Shown here one piece after another: positions 43,656 through 52,204 of a stretch of DNA of 64,000 nucleotides; within the stretch, counting starts at the first letter, position 1, and every line of letters starts with the position of its first letter. The stretch is from Bin5 sp965242905. Lineage in GTDB: Bacteria > Chloroflexota > Anaerolineae > Caldilineales > Caldilineaceae. Both the position numbers and the translations under genes were made by a program. The notes under the pieces were generated by a model, which saw nothing but the letters and a program-made list of their open reading frames with translations, had not been told where the DNA came from and did no database searches. The stretch covers positions 1,364,001 through 1,428,000 of the forward strand of contig CBDETM010000002.1 in NCBI GenBank assembly GCA_965242905.1, written 5' to 3'.

Positions 43656-43710
43656 TGTGACGTCACGGGACTGCCCAGTCTTGCGGGAGGGTGGGAAGGT
43701 TCCAGCCAGC
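43656..43710. repeat. Direct repeat flanking the antitoxin gene, right copy
   Basis: Contains GCTGTGACGTCACGGGACTGCCC and CAGTCTTGCGG, aligned with 43131-43185 in direct orientation about 525 bases away. Here it overlaps the 3' end and stop of the DUF402 gene. Confidence 0.55.
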
Positions 43711-44298
43711 GGGCGGGCGCCAGGCGGCCCATGTTTGGAGTTGCCGGCGGCGCGAGGTAACGCACTCTTCGGCGATGCGCTGTGTTTCAAGGCGGATCTG
43801 TTCCGCTTCAGCTACTGAGAACAGACCGAGTTCGACGGCGACGGCGAGTTCGTCTTCGTCCTTGAGTTGCCATGAAGTGAGGTCGGCGCTAATGACGGCG
43901 TCGAGGACATGGTCGGTTGTGTCGAAGCCGAGGGGCGTACGTTTGAGGGGCGTTTCGGGATTGACTTTCCAGCCGACGTGGGTCCAGTCGGGGGCGGACC
44001 AGATTGTCCAGATGGAGGCGGATTCGCCCGGTCGGGATGACCAGAGGTGGTGTTGGGCGGTCCACACGTAGCGTTTAGTTTCCCATGTGCCGCTTGCGGC
44101 GACTCGCAGGTGCTCGTCGCGTGAGCAGTCCGGGCCGGCGAAGATGGTGCCGGGTGCGATGTAGAGGGAGACCAGGTCGCTGCTGTCCTCGACGATGGTG
44201 GTTGGGATTACGGCCCAGACGCGGCTTGACCAGAGTTGGCGGAAGAGGATGTGGTCGCCTGAGGACCAGTGAGATGTGGATGTTGCCTGGGAAGTCAA
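43663..44298 (-). CDS. DUF402 domain protein (FomD-like)
   Basis: 211 residues with a TTG start at 44298. The DUF402 beta-barrel is recognisable: WSSGDHILFRQLWSSRVW, then GFDTTDHVLDAVISADLTSW and the charged helix LKDEDELAVAVELGLFSVAEA (~145-165). Related proteins include FomD-type nucleotide hydrolases. The ribosome-binding site is weak, so the start is uncertain by a few codons. The 3' end coincides with the direct repeat at 43656. Confidence 0.82.
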   Translation of the reverse strand: MTSQATSTSHWSSGDHILFRQLWSSRVWAVIPTTIVEDSSDLVSLYIAPGTIFAGPDCSRDEHLRVAASGTWETKRYVWTAQHHLWSSRPGESASIWTIWSAPDWTHVGWKVNPETPLKRTPLGFDTTDHVLDAVISADLTSWQLKDEDELAVAVELGLFSVAEAEQIRLETQRIAEECVTSRRRQLQTWAAWRPPAGWNLPTLPQDWAVP

Positions 44299-44325
44299 GG
44301 AGTGGGGGACTCCATCAGTTGATGA

Positions 44326-45072
44326 TCATTCGTGTGCAGTTGCCCAGCAATCCAGACTGGCGTAAGAGGACAGGAACGATTGCGGAGAGGAGGCGAGTTT
44401 TTCCATGGCCTCCTTCATTCGTTCCATCTGGGCTTTCTGACCTTTAACCTGATTTACTTCAAAGAGGGGTGCACTCCCGAAGCAGAAAGGGCGTGCAACT
44501 GGAAATTCCAATAGAGACGCCAGGAAGTCCTGGCAGTTGGTCTCGCCTGCTGCCGAGCCGTAATTCAGCGTTAAGCGGGCCGCGAGGTCGTGTATGACGG
44601 TCAAGTAAGGAAACTGGACGTTTTCCAATGCCTTTGCCTGAACAGCATACGCCTCGACAAATTCCGTTACTTCCGCTCTATTCTCGGTACACAGGCTTTC
44701 AGCAGTGGCAAAGGCGTTCATGTATATTGCGGTTATTATGTGGTCATCCAAGGTCACGTCCGGGATTTCTCCTTTTTCAAGAGTCTTTGCTAATCCCAGT
44801 GACCCGTCATCTTCCATTGCAGTCATTGCCCACAGTTGCAACCATTGATCGTTTATCATTTGCTCAGCGCCCAAGGCGGTGACAGGTTCGCCCCGTGCGT
44901 TGAGAAAAACAGCGGGTACCTCATCAAGATATTGTAACGAGTTGAGGTGTTGGGCAAAACGAGGTGGAATCTGAACTGGCTCAGTTTCAGGGATGATCGC
45001 AAGAGATGCCGCGTCCAGGACGCAACCGGACAGCAAGAGTATTAGAACGCAAAAGAGCAGGACTCGTTTCAT
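44326..45072 (-). CDS. Uncharacterised lipoprotein
   Basis: 248 residues from the ATG at 45072 (AAGGGAGGG lies 5 bases upstream). The signal ends in lipobox ILLLSGCVLD (Cys at ~17). The mature protein is helical, with an internal Cys pair region (ESLCTENRAEVTEF, NCQDFLASLLEF) and a C-terminal coiled-coil-like stretch (KGQKAQMERMKEAMEKLASS). I do not recognise the family. It is on the same strand as the DUF402 gene, 27 bases upstream of it. Confidence 0.75.
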   Translation of the reverse strand: MKRVLLFCVLILLLSGCVLDAASLAIIPETEPVQIPPRFAQHLNSLQYLDEVPAVFLNARGEPVTALGAEQMINDQWLQLWAMTAMEDDGSLGLAKTLEKGEIPDVTLDDHIITAIYMNAFATAESLCTENRAEVTEFVEAYAVQAKALENVQFPYLTVIHDLAARLTLNYGSAAGETNCQDFLASLLEFPVARPFCFGSAPLFEVNQVKGQKAQMERMKEAMEKLASSPQSFLSSYASLDCWATAHE

Positions 45073-45261
45073 CGTAACCCTCCCTTCTGTCTGCAAGTCC
45101 TCGACTTAACAAAAACTGGAAACGCTGACTTCACTGCACTGGAGATAGAGTGCCCGGTACGATGCAACCCTTGAGTGAATTGATAGAGCAGACTATAGCG
45201 GTTGGGTATGAATGTGTGTTAATTGTAACATGGACCAGGGGGTCTAACCAGAGTGGATAAC

Positions 45262-45730
45262 GGGTGCATCCCAGATTTGGGGTGGGAACAGTCAGGCGGT
45301 GAATCAGTGCCAGCGGTGGATGGAATCGTTTACCGTCTTTGGGCGAGACGCAGTGCAGGCGCCAGGCCTGGCCGTACGGTGGCGTCCGTCAGTTGGTGCG
45401 GGTGCGAGGGCAGGCACAAGGCCGGCACCCGCGGGGATCTGATGGGACTGGCGGGACGCGGTCTGGCTGGACACTTTCGATTAGGCACCCGTCACCAATG
45501 GCGACACCCGGTCGATGAGGCGTGTTGTAGGAGAGGGGGCGTTGCGGGGGCGGAGCCCCCGCACAAGGGAGGGCCGAATAGGCCCGACCGCCCAAAACTG
45601 CAGGAGTTAGGGGCTGGGGGCCAGGGGTTAGAGACCGCGTTGTCCTTGCCTCAGAGTTGATCGCGGCGTGGCAATGGTTGGTCTGCCGCCAAAAGTACAC
45701 GAGAGTGCGCCCCCATTTTGGGATGCGCTC
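45262..45730 (+). repeat. ~470 bp dispersed element, copy B, with terminal inverted repeats
   Basis: The left terminus GGGTGCATCCCA (45262-45273) is identical to copy A; the right terminus TGGGATGCGCTC (45719-45730) differs from the perfect complement at two positions. The interior follows copy A block by block, including GGGCAGGCACAAGGCCGGCACC, the GCGGGGGC-GGA-GCCCCCGC hairpin and the terminal TTGATCGCGG segment. It fills most of the 773-base gap between the lipoprotein and methyltransferase genes. Confidence 0.75.
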
Positions 45731-45845
45731 AGTCGGGGCAGGGAGAGCGTGTCATATCGGGCAGTGAGCAGGTAGCTTCGAGTGAGATTCTGAGAAGTAG
45801 GCGAAGCGGGGCGGCTCAATATGTGAGTGAAACGGAGGCGTAGAG

Positions 45846-46526
45846 ATGCCGTTCACGGTTGACGGCGTGGTGCCCTGGGGGAGGACGATGGAGGAGTACT
45901 GCGGGATGTTCGACCTGGGGGAGAGGGAGTTGCGGGGGCGGATTCTTGGGTGCGGGGACGGGCCGGCCAGCTTCAATGCGGAGATGACGGCGTTGGGGTA
46001 TTCGGTGGTTTCGGTCGATCCGCTGTACGCGTTTTCGGCGGAGGCGATCGAGAGGCGGGTCGAGGAGACGTACGACATTATCATTGAGCAGCTGGCGCGT
46101 AACCGGGACGATTTTGTGTGGACCTATGTGCCTTCGATAGCGGCCCTAGGGCGGAGGAGGATGTGGGCCATGCGTAAGTTTCTGGAGGACTTTGCGCGGG
46201 GTTTAGCTGAGGGACGCTATCTGGATGCTTCGCTGCCGGACCTTGCCTTTGAAGACAACAGTTTTGATCTGGCACTTTCTTCCCATTTTTTGTTTCTGTA
46301 CAGCCAGGAGTTTGACCTGGCGTTCCATGTACGGGCGCTGGAGGAGATGCTACGGGTGGCCCCGGAGGCGCGGGCGTTTCCGCTGCTGCAGGTCGGTGGG
46401 GCGCCGTCGCCGCACGTCCAGGGTGTGATTGACGCTTTCACAGCACAAGAGATTCAGGCTAGAATAGAAGAGGTCCCCTACGAATTTCAGCGGGGAGGCA
46501 GCCGAATGTTACGGCTGCAGAGGTGA
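45846..46526 (+). CDS. Class I SAM-dependent methyltransferase-like protein
   Basis: 226 residues. The SAM-binding motif I is RILGCGDGPASFNAEM (~32-47), followed by SVVSVDPLYAFS (motif II, acidic residue ~59) and a later SFDLALSSHFLFLY (~143). GGAGG lies 7 bases before the ATG. The substrate is unknown. A cupin gene follows after 55 bases. Confidence 0.82.
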   Translation: MPFTVDGVVPWGRTMEEYCGMFDLGERELRGRILGCGDGPASFNAEMTALGYSVVSVDPLYAFSAEAIERRVEETYDIIIEQLARNRDDFVWTYVPSIAALGRRRMWAMRKFLEDFARGLAEGRYLDASLPDLAFEDNSFDLALSSHFLFLYSQEFDLAFHVRALEEMLRVAPEARAFPLLQVGGAPSPHVQGVIDAFTAQEIQARIEEVPYEFQRGGSRMLRLQR

Positions 46527-46581
46527 ACCGAGACGTTAAGAGCTGGTTGGAAGTCGGAGTTGATAGAGGAGTTCCAAGTCA

Positions 46582-46944
46582 ATGGCGGTTCTGCCACACA
46601 GGCACGAAGAATACGACCCCATAAACACGCGCAGTAAGATTCCCGGCGCACGCATAATTACCGCGCGCACTTGCGGTGCACAGCAGATGGAGCTGTGGGA
46701 ACAGTATATGCCTCCGGGCGGGGTTATCCCTCTGCACTACCACGATTGTGAAGAGAGCCTGACTTTTCTCAGCGGTGAAGTCGAAGTCACCCTGGGTGAA
46801 GAGAGCCACCAGGTGGGAGCCGATACGACAGTGTTTGTGCCGGAGGGCGTCCTTCACGAAGTGCGCAATGTGGGTGAGTCGCCGGTACGCCTCATTGCAG
46901 TTTTTGCCCGCGCCGCGCCTGCAGTTTTGTACCCAGATTCTTGA
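46582..46944 (+). CDS. Single-domain cupin protein
   Basis: 120 residues. The cupin metal motifs are present: motif 1 in PLHYHDCEESLTFLSGEVEV (~54-73) with His/His/Glu ligands, and motif 2 in VFVPEGVLHEVRNVG (~88-102) with His. The fold is a small beta-barrel that binds a metal and a small ligand. GAGGAG precedes the ATG. It follows the methyltransferase gene and precedes the BMP importer promoter. Confidence 0.85.
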   Translation: MAVLPHRHEEYDPINTRSKIPGARIITARTCGAQQMELWEQYMPPGGVIPLHYHDCEESLTFLSGEVEVTLGEESHQVGADTTVFVPEGVLHEVRNVGESPVRLIAVFARAAPAVLYPDS

Positions 46945-46993
46945 ATATCCGACACAAATCAGAATTAGAGCACTATTTGAAATGAACAAATGG

Positions 46994-47002
46994 TGCTATA
47001 AT
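46994..47002 (+). promoter_or_regulatory. Extended -10 promoter for the BMP importer operon
   Basis: TGC directly followed by a perfect TATAAT (46997-47002) gives an extended -10. The expected transcription start is near 47009, about 95 bases before the permease ATG. The -35 is weak, as is usual with extended -10 sites. Confidence 0.6.
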
Positions 47003-47104
47003 CGTTGGAATCTGCCATTACGATGGCATTTGTACGCAACGTGGCGGCAGAGCGTATGGCGGACAATTTTCAGAGCGCACTGGCAACGCGCTGTAGAGTA
47101 AAGG

Positions 47105-48229
47105 ATGAATACCCGCTTATATTTGGCCAAGCTGATCGATGTGTTGCTGCCGGTGCTGGCGATGGTGATCGCGCTGGTGGTGGGCGTCTTGCTGCTTTTG
47201 CTGTTAGGCACCGACCCTTTTGAAGCCTATAGCGCTCTGATACAGGGTGCGCTAGGCAACGTGAGCGGCATCACGCAGACCCTGACCAAGGCCACGCCAC
47301 TGCTGCTGGTAGGTCTGGGCATATGTATCGCTTTTCGGGGCGGCGTGATCAATATTGGGGGCGAAGGGCAGATCGTTGTCGGTGCGCTGGCAGCCACTGC
47401 ATTCGGGGTGGGGTTCAGCAGTCTGCCGGCCTTGATTTTATTGCCGCTGACGCTGGTTAGCGGTGCAGCAGCGGGGCTTATTTGGGGCGGCATTCCCGGC
47501 CTGCTGAAGGCGCGTCTGGGCGTCAACGAGATTCTCACCACGGTGATGATGAACCAGATTGCGCTGCGCCTGATGAATTTTCTGCTGCGCGGGCCGATGC
47601 TGGATCCGGAGCATGTTGCGGCCGGCACGAGCATCCCGCAGAGTGCAGCGTTGCCGGAATCGATCTGGCTGCCGCGGCTGGTGCCGCGCACACTTTTCCA
47701 CAGCGGCGCCATTCTGGCCGTTCTTCTGGCTCTCGCGGTTTATTTCCTCCTCTGGCGTACGACGATCGGGTACCGCATCCGTGCCGTAGGTCTGAATCCC
47801 AATGCTTCCCGCTATGCGGGTATTCCTGTACGCAAGTATGTCACGCTGTCGCTGGCATTGAGCGGGATGTTGTGCGGTTTGGCAGGGGCGGTGGAGGTGA
47901 TGGGGGTTCATCATCGCATGCTCGAGGGGTTGAGCGGCGGCTACGGATTCAGCGGGATAGTGGCGGCGCTGTTTGGCAAACTACACCCTTTGGGGGCGAT
48001 ACCGGCCTCGGCGCTTTTCGGTGCGCTGCTGGTTGGCGCGGACAAGATGCAGCGGGCCGTGCAGGTTCCCAGTGCACTGGCCATCGCTTTGCAAGGCCTC
48101 GTCGTACTCTTCGTCGTTTCCAGCGACCTGTATGTGAGAAGGCGTACGCGACGACGAGTCGGAGATGATGGATCTGATGAGCCGCTCGAGGTGGAAGGTG
48201 AGAAGCGAGAAGAGAGTATTGAGGAGTGA
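47105..48229 (+). CDS. ABC importer permease, YufP/NupP type (BMP system)
   Basis: 374 residues with about eight to ten membrane segments. Family landmarks: ATPLLLVGLGICIAFRGGVINIGGEGQI (~62-89), VNEILTTVMMNQIA (~139) and TTIGYRIRAVGLNPNASRYAGI (~218-239). The C-terminal tail is highly charged (DEPLEVEGEKREESIEE). It imports nucleosides or simple sugars with the partner permease, binding protein and ATPase that follow in order. AAAGG is close before the ATG; transcription starts at the extended -10 at 46997. Confidence 0.92.
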   Translation: MNTRLYLAKLIDVLLPVLAMVIALVVGVLLLLLLGTDPFEAYSALIQGALGNVSGITQTLTKATPLLLVGLGICIAFRGGVINIGGEGQIVVGALAATAFGVGFSSLPALILLPLTLVSGAAAGLIWGGIPGLLKARLGVNEILTTVMMNQIALRLMNFLLRGPMLDPEHVAAGTSIPQSAALPESIWLPRLVPRTLFHSGAILAVLLALAVYFLLWRTTIGYRIRAVGLNPNASRYAGIPVRKYVTLSLALSGMLCGLAGAVEVMGVHHRMLEGLSGGYGFSGIVAALFGKLHPLGAIPASALFGALLVGADKMQRAVQVPSALAIALQGLVVLFVVSSDLYVRRRTRRRVGDDGSDEPLEVEGEKREESIEE

Positions 48230-48341
48230 AAGTTACGCACGTTTACGTCGTGTGACTTGAGTTCACGAGACGGTGCCGAGCCGGACCAGGTCACTGGAGT
48301 GGGGAAGGCATGCGCCACAGCTTGCACCCGATGATGCCGTA

Positions 48342-49274
48342 ATGTTTGAGGAACTGTTTACAATTTCCACACTGATAGGAATCCTGCACAGTTGTGTACG
48401 GTTGGCAACGCCGTATCTTTTCGCGTCATTGGGGGAGACATTCGGCCAGCGTTCGGGGGTATTGAATCTGGGCGTAGACGGCATCATGCTGATGGGGGCT
48501 TTTTTCGCCTTCTACGCCGTGTTTGAGGGGCACAATCTGTGGGTGGGTGTGCTGGTTGCGATTGCGATTGGGGTATTGATGGGGCTGTTAAAGGCGTTCG
48601 TCAGCGTGACGATGCAGTCGCTGCAAGGCATAAGCGGCATCGGTCTTTATCTATTTGGCCTTGGTTTGAGCAGCCTGCTCTTCAAGACGCTGATCGGTTC
48701 GGTGGAAGGTGTACGCGGTTTCCGGCAGCTGGCTATCCCACTGCTTGCCGACATTCCGGGAATCGGGCACATCCTATTCAATCATAACGCGTTGGTGTAT
48801 CTTGCCTATCTGATGGTGCCGGTTTCGTGGTTCGTCATCAACCGTACGACACTGGGTTTAAAGATCCGGGCGGTGGGTCACAACCCAGAGGCAGCCGACA
48901 CTCTGGGTGTGAGTGTGAATGGCGTACGCTATACGACGCTGATGATCGGCGGCGCCCTGGCTGCAGTGGCGGGGGCCTCGCTGAGCATAGGTCTGCAGAA
49001 CGTATTCCAGGAGAATATGACTAACGGGCTTGGATTTATTGCGGTTGCCCTTGTTTACTTTGGCAGTTGGCGTACTGTGGGTGTACTGGGAGGTGCACTA
49101 CTATTCAGCTTGGTCAATGCATTGCAGCTATGGGTCCAGGCGTTGAACATTCCGGTCCCGTCAGAGATAGCGGTAATGATGCCATACATAATGACAATCG
49201 TGGTGCTTGCCTTTACGGCACGACAGATTCAGAAACCGGCAGCGCTGGCAAGGTCGTATGAGCGCGGCGAGTGA
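48342..49274 (+). CDS. ABC importer permease, YufQ/NupQ type (BMP system)
   Basis: 310 residues from the ATG at 48342; the longer frame from 48273 adds 23 polar residues with no ribosome-binding site. Landmarks: RLATPYLFASLGETFGQRSGVLNLGVDGI (~18-46), TLGLKIRAVGHNPEAADTLGV and the paired NALQLWVQALNIPVPSEI end. The two permeases form the heterodimeric pore of the importer. Confidence 0.9.
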   Translation: MFEELFTISTLIGILHSCVRLATPYLFASLGETFGQRSGVLNLGVDGIMLMGAFFAFYAVFEGHNLWVGVLVAIAIGVLMGLLKAFVSVTMQSLQGISGIGLYLFGLGLSSLLFKTLIGSVEGVRGFRQLAIPLLADIPGIGHILFNHNALVYLAYLMVPVSWFVINRTTLGLKIRAVGHNPEAADTLGVSVNGVRYTTLMIGGALAAVAGASLSIGLQNVFQENMTNGLGFIAVALVYFGSWRTVGVLGGALLFSLVNALQLWVQALNIPVPSEIAVMMPYIMTIVVLAFTARQIQKPAALARSYERGE

Positions 49275-49321
49275 GGAAGGCGAATGGGGCGTTGTAGATT
49301 CCTAACCTCAAAGAGGGAATC

Positions 49322-50344
49322 ATGCTAATACGAATCAGAATATCAATGTTGATCTTCTTGCTGCTTTTCGCCGGCTGCGGTGGATCGGACGAGGATGACG
49401 AGGACGTGGACGCGGAAGGAGCCCCTTTTCGCGTTGCAATTGTCATGCCAAGCAGCACGACTGATATTGCCTGGAGCCAGTCGATGTTCGACTCGCTGAC
49501 TGCGGTTCAAGCCGAGATGGGCGGGGAGGATGCGCTGAGGATCGCGTATTCGGAAGGGATGTTCCGGGTGACCGATGCGGCGGCGGCGATTCGAGATTAT
49601 GCGGCTGAGGGATACGACCTGGTGATCGCTCACGGCGCACAGTACGGCAATTCGGTGTTTGAGGTGGCCAGCGATTTTACTGAGACCAGTTTTGCGTGGG
49701 GAACGTCGTCGGATACGGGGGCGGAGCGGGGAATCGAGAACGTATTCGCTTACGGGGCGGTCGCCAACGAGGGTGGGTATGTCAACGGCGTTGTGGCTGC
49801 GATGCTGTCGGAGAACGATGTGATAGGTGTGATCGGCCCTGTAGCGGGTGACGCCAAACTGTATATAGACGGGTTTGTAAGAGGTGTTACAGATGTCAAA
49901 CCTGACGCACAGGTAAACATCAGCTATACAGGCTCATTCAGCGATACGACGCTGGCGGCTGAGGCTGCGCATGTCCACATTCAGGCCGGCGCCGACGTGT
50001 TGACCGGGTCGGCGCAGCAGGTAGTCGGGGCGATCGGCGTGGCCAACGAGAACGGCGTTGCCTGGCTGGGAACCCAGAGTGATCAGATTTCCCTGGGCCC
50101 GGACGTTGTCGTTACCAATCAGATTTACAACTGGGCCAACGTGATAACGGATATGATTGCCAAGATCGAAGCAGGGGAGCTTGGCGGCACGGCTTACAAA
50201 CTTACATTTGCCAACGACGGGTTACGTTTGGAATTCAACGAAAGTATTGAGATCGCCGATGAGGTGAAAGAGGCTGCCCGCGCCGCGATCGAAGACATCA
50301 AGAGCGGCGTTGTCGATCCGGTATTGCTGGAAGACGACGAATAG
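49322..50344 (+). CDS. BMP-family nucleoside/sugar-binding lipoprotein
   Basis: 340 residues. A short signal ends in lipobox LLLFAGCGG (Cys at ~19), then a very acidic linker (SDEDDEDVDAEG). The BMP fold begins FRVAIVMPSSTTDIAWSQ, with YDLVIAHGAQYGNSVFEVA (~98), VIGVIGPVAG and VLTGSAQQVVGAI (~218). GAGGG precedes the ATG. It is placed between the permeases and the ATPase, an order that differs from the Bacillus system where the binding protein comes first. Confidence 0.92.
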   Translation: MLIRIRISMLIFLLLFAGCGGSDEDDEDVDAEGAPFRVAIVMPSSTTDIAWSQSMFDSLTAVQAEMGGEDALRIAYSEGMFRVTDAAAAIRDYAAEGYDLVIAHGAQYGNSVFEVASDFTETSFAWGTSSDTGAERGIENVFAYGAVANEGGYVNGVVAAMLSENDVIGVIGPVAGDAKLYIDGFVRGVTDVKPDAQVNISYTGSFSDTTLAAEAAHVHIQAGADVLTGSAQQVVGAIGVANENGVAWLGTQSDQISLGPDVVVTNQIYNWANVITDMIAKIEAGELGGTAYKLTFANDGLRLEFNESIEIADEVKEAARAAIEDIKSGVVDPVLLEDDE

Positions 50345-50399
50345 TGAGGGAAGGGGTAGCCTGCTGCTAAAGGTTGCTGTGGTGTAAGGACAGTTTTTC

Positions 50400-52010
50400 A
50401 TGTTGACCGGTCGACGCGGGATTGAAGATCAGATTGTCTACGGTATTGCCAGACCCTCGGGCGGGCATCGAGCGGTAAACTTCCGCTTGAACGCGCCGTA
50501 TGTGCAGATGTACGGAATCGTCAAGCGGTTTCCGGGTGTCCTGGCCTGCGATCACGTGGATTTTGACGTGCGCAGGGGGGAACTGCATGCGCTGCTGGGG
50601 GAGAACGGCGCGGGCAAGTCCACATTGATGAGGATTCTGTACGGTCTGTATCAGCCCGAGGAGGGACGGATCCTGCGCGACGGCGCCGAGGTGACAATTC
50701 ATTCGCCTACTGATGCGATCCGTCAGGGCATAGGCATGATCCATCAGCACTTTATGCTGGTGGATACGCTGACCGTCACTGAGAATGTGGCATTGGGGCT
50801 CAAGTCCAGCAGGGAGCCGCTTCTGGACCTGGACCGTGTTGAGGAGGGCATTCGCGAACTGAGCGAAGCGTACGGATTGCAGATCGACCCGCGAGCGCCG
50901 GTCTGGACGCTCTCAGTCGGCGAACGGCAGCGGGTCGAGATTATGAAGGCCCTTTACCGCGGTGCGATGATGTTGATTCTGGATGAGCCGACGGCGGTGC
51001 TGACGCCGCAGGAGGTCGATGAACTATTCGTCACGCTAGGTTACATGAAGGACAACGGGTACAGCCTGGTATTGATCAGCCATAAGCTGCAGGAGGTCCT
51101 GGCGATCAGTGATCGCATTACGGTTCTGCGGTCAGGGCGCCTAGTCGGGACGGTTCCGACTGAGGAGATGACCCGACAGGAGTTGGCGCGCATGATGGTG
51201 GGGCGCGACGTCATGCTGGAGAGGCAACGCGAGGAAGAGATGGATGCTGGCGAGGTGCGGTTGCGTCTGAAGGATGTCCAAGCGCATGACGTAACGGGGC
51301 AACCGGCTCTGCGCGGCGTATCACTTTCTGTCCAGTCCGGAGAGATTCTGGGGGTGGCCGGTATCAGCGGCAATGGGCAGAGGGAGCTTGCCGAAGTCAT
51401 AGCGGGTTTGCGCCCGATCAGCGGCGGGAGTGTGGAGATGGACGGCATGCCGGTTACGGAATGGACGACTGCGCGCCGTACAGAGAGCGGGCTGGCTTAC
51501 ATACCCGAGGAGCGGATGCACGACGGGATCGTGCGCGATTTTGCCGTATCAGAGAATCTGGTGCTGCAAGAGCATACAAGTGACAAGTTCAGCAACGGTA
51601 TCTTTTTGGCATTTGATTATATTGCTCGTTACAGCCGGCAGATGATACAGGATTTTTATATTAAAACGCCGGATATACGTACGATGACCAGGAACCTTTC
51701 GGGCGGAAATATTCAGCGGTTGATCCTGGCACGCGAGCTGTCGCGGCGGCCCAGGGTGTTGGTTGCCGCCCAACCGACTCGGGGCATTGACATCGGCGCG
51801 ATCGAATATATATATCAGCAGCTGCTGGAACAGCGGGACACGGGAATGGCCACGCTGCTGATTTCGGAAGACCTGGATGAACTGCTGGCACTGTGCGACC
51901 GAATCGCTGTGATCTTTGAAGGGCAGATCATGGATGTCCTGGACCGAAGCGAGGCGAGCGCGGAGGAGTTGGGGCTGCTAATGGCCGGTGTGCGTCCGGA
52001 AAAGCAGTAG
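50400..52010 (+). CDS. Duplicated-domain ABC ATPase of the BMP importer (YufO/NupO type)
   Basis: 536 residues with two ABC domains. Domain 1: Walker A GENGAGKST (~67), signature LSVGERQRV (~174), Walker B LILDEPTAVL (~196). Domain 2: a degenerate Walker A region GISGNGQREL (~321) with no Lys, signature LSGGNIQRL (~436), and a Walker-B-like VLVAAQPTRGID with Gln-Pro in place of Glu-Pro. This asymmetry is usual for sugar and nucleoside importers of this class. The start is about 25 residues longer than many relatives. A terminator follows 18 bases after the stop. Confidence 0.93.
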   Translation: MLTGRRGIEDQIVYGIARPSGGHRAVNFRLNAPYVQMYGIVKRFPGVLACDHVDFDVRRGELHALLGENGAGKSTLMRILYGLYQPEEGRILRDGAEVTIHSPTDAIRQGIGMIHQHFMLVDTLTVTENVALGLKSSREPLLDLDRVEEGIRELSEAYGLQIDPRAPVWTLSVGERQRVEIMKALYRGAMMLILDEPTAVLTPQEVDELFVTLGYMKDNGYSLVLISHKLQEVLAISDRITVLRSGRLVGTVPTEEMTRQELARMMVGRDVMLERQREEEMDAGEVRLRLKDVQAHDVTGQPALRGVSLSVQSGEILGVAGISGNGQRELAEVIAGLRPISGGSVEMDGMPVTEWTTARRTESGLAYIPEERMHDGIVRDFAVSENLVLQEHTSDKFSNGIFLAFDYIARYSRQMIQDFYIKTPDIRTMTRNLSGGNIQRLILARELSRRPRVLVAAQPTRGIDIGAIEYIYQQLLEQRDTGMATLLISEDLDELLALCDRIAVIFEGQIMDVLDRSEASAEELGLLMAGVRPEKQ

Positions 52011-52027
52011 GGAGATGAGGAAGAAAG

Positions 52028-52057
52028 AAAAGCCCCGCCTGGCGGCGGGGCTTTTTT
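52028..52057. terminator. Rho-independent terminator between the BMP operon and tRNA-Thr
   Basis: Stem AAGCCCCGCC - TGGC - GGCGGGGCTT with a T6 run on the plus strand and an A-rich run on the other side, so it can end transcripts from both directions. It lies 5 bases beyond the tRNA 3' end. Confidence 0.9.
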
Positions 52058-52062
52058 GTTTG

Positions 52063-52135
52063 AGCCGTTGGTCGGACTCGAACCGACGACCTACGCTTTA
52101 CGAGAGCGTCGCTCTACCGACTGAGCTACAACGGC
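52063..52135 (-). tRNA. tRNA-Thr (anticodon CGT)
   Basis: The minus-strand cloverleaf is complete: acceptor GCCGTTG / CAACGGC with a T discriminator base, D-arm GCTC...GAGC, anticodon stem ACGCT/AGCGT with loop CTCGTAA (anticodon CGT, reads ACG), and T-arm GTCGGTTCGAGTCCGAC. The CCA end is not encoded. A promoter (TTGCCC - 18 bases - TATAGT) lies just upstream at 52149-52178. Confidence 0.95.
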
Positions 52136-52148
52136 AAACGGTCTCCAC

Positions 52149-52178
52149 ACTATAGCGTACCGTCCGTCAGTGGGGCAA
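52149..52178 (-). promoter_or_regulatory. Promoter of tRNA-Thr
   Basis: -35 TTGCCC (52173-52178) and -10 TATAGT (52149-52154) with 18 bases between; the start would be near 52142, seven bases before the mature tRNA. Confidence 0.5.
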
Positions 52179-52204
52179 ATCTGACGGCCCGCGCAATGCG
52201 GCCC

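Noticed and set aside
46579..46989. 136-codon minus-strand frame over the cupin gene
   Set aside because: Antisense to a clear cupin with intact metal motifs; no ribosome-binding site.
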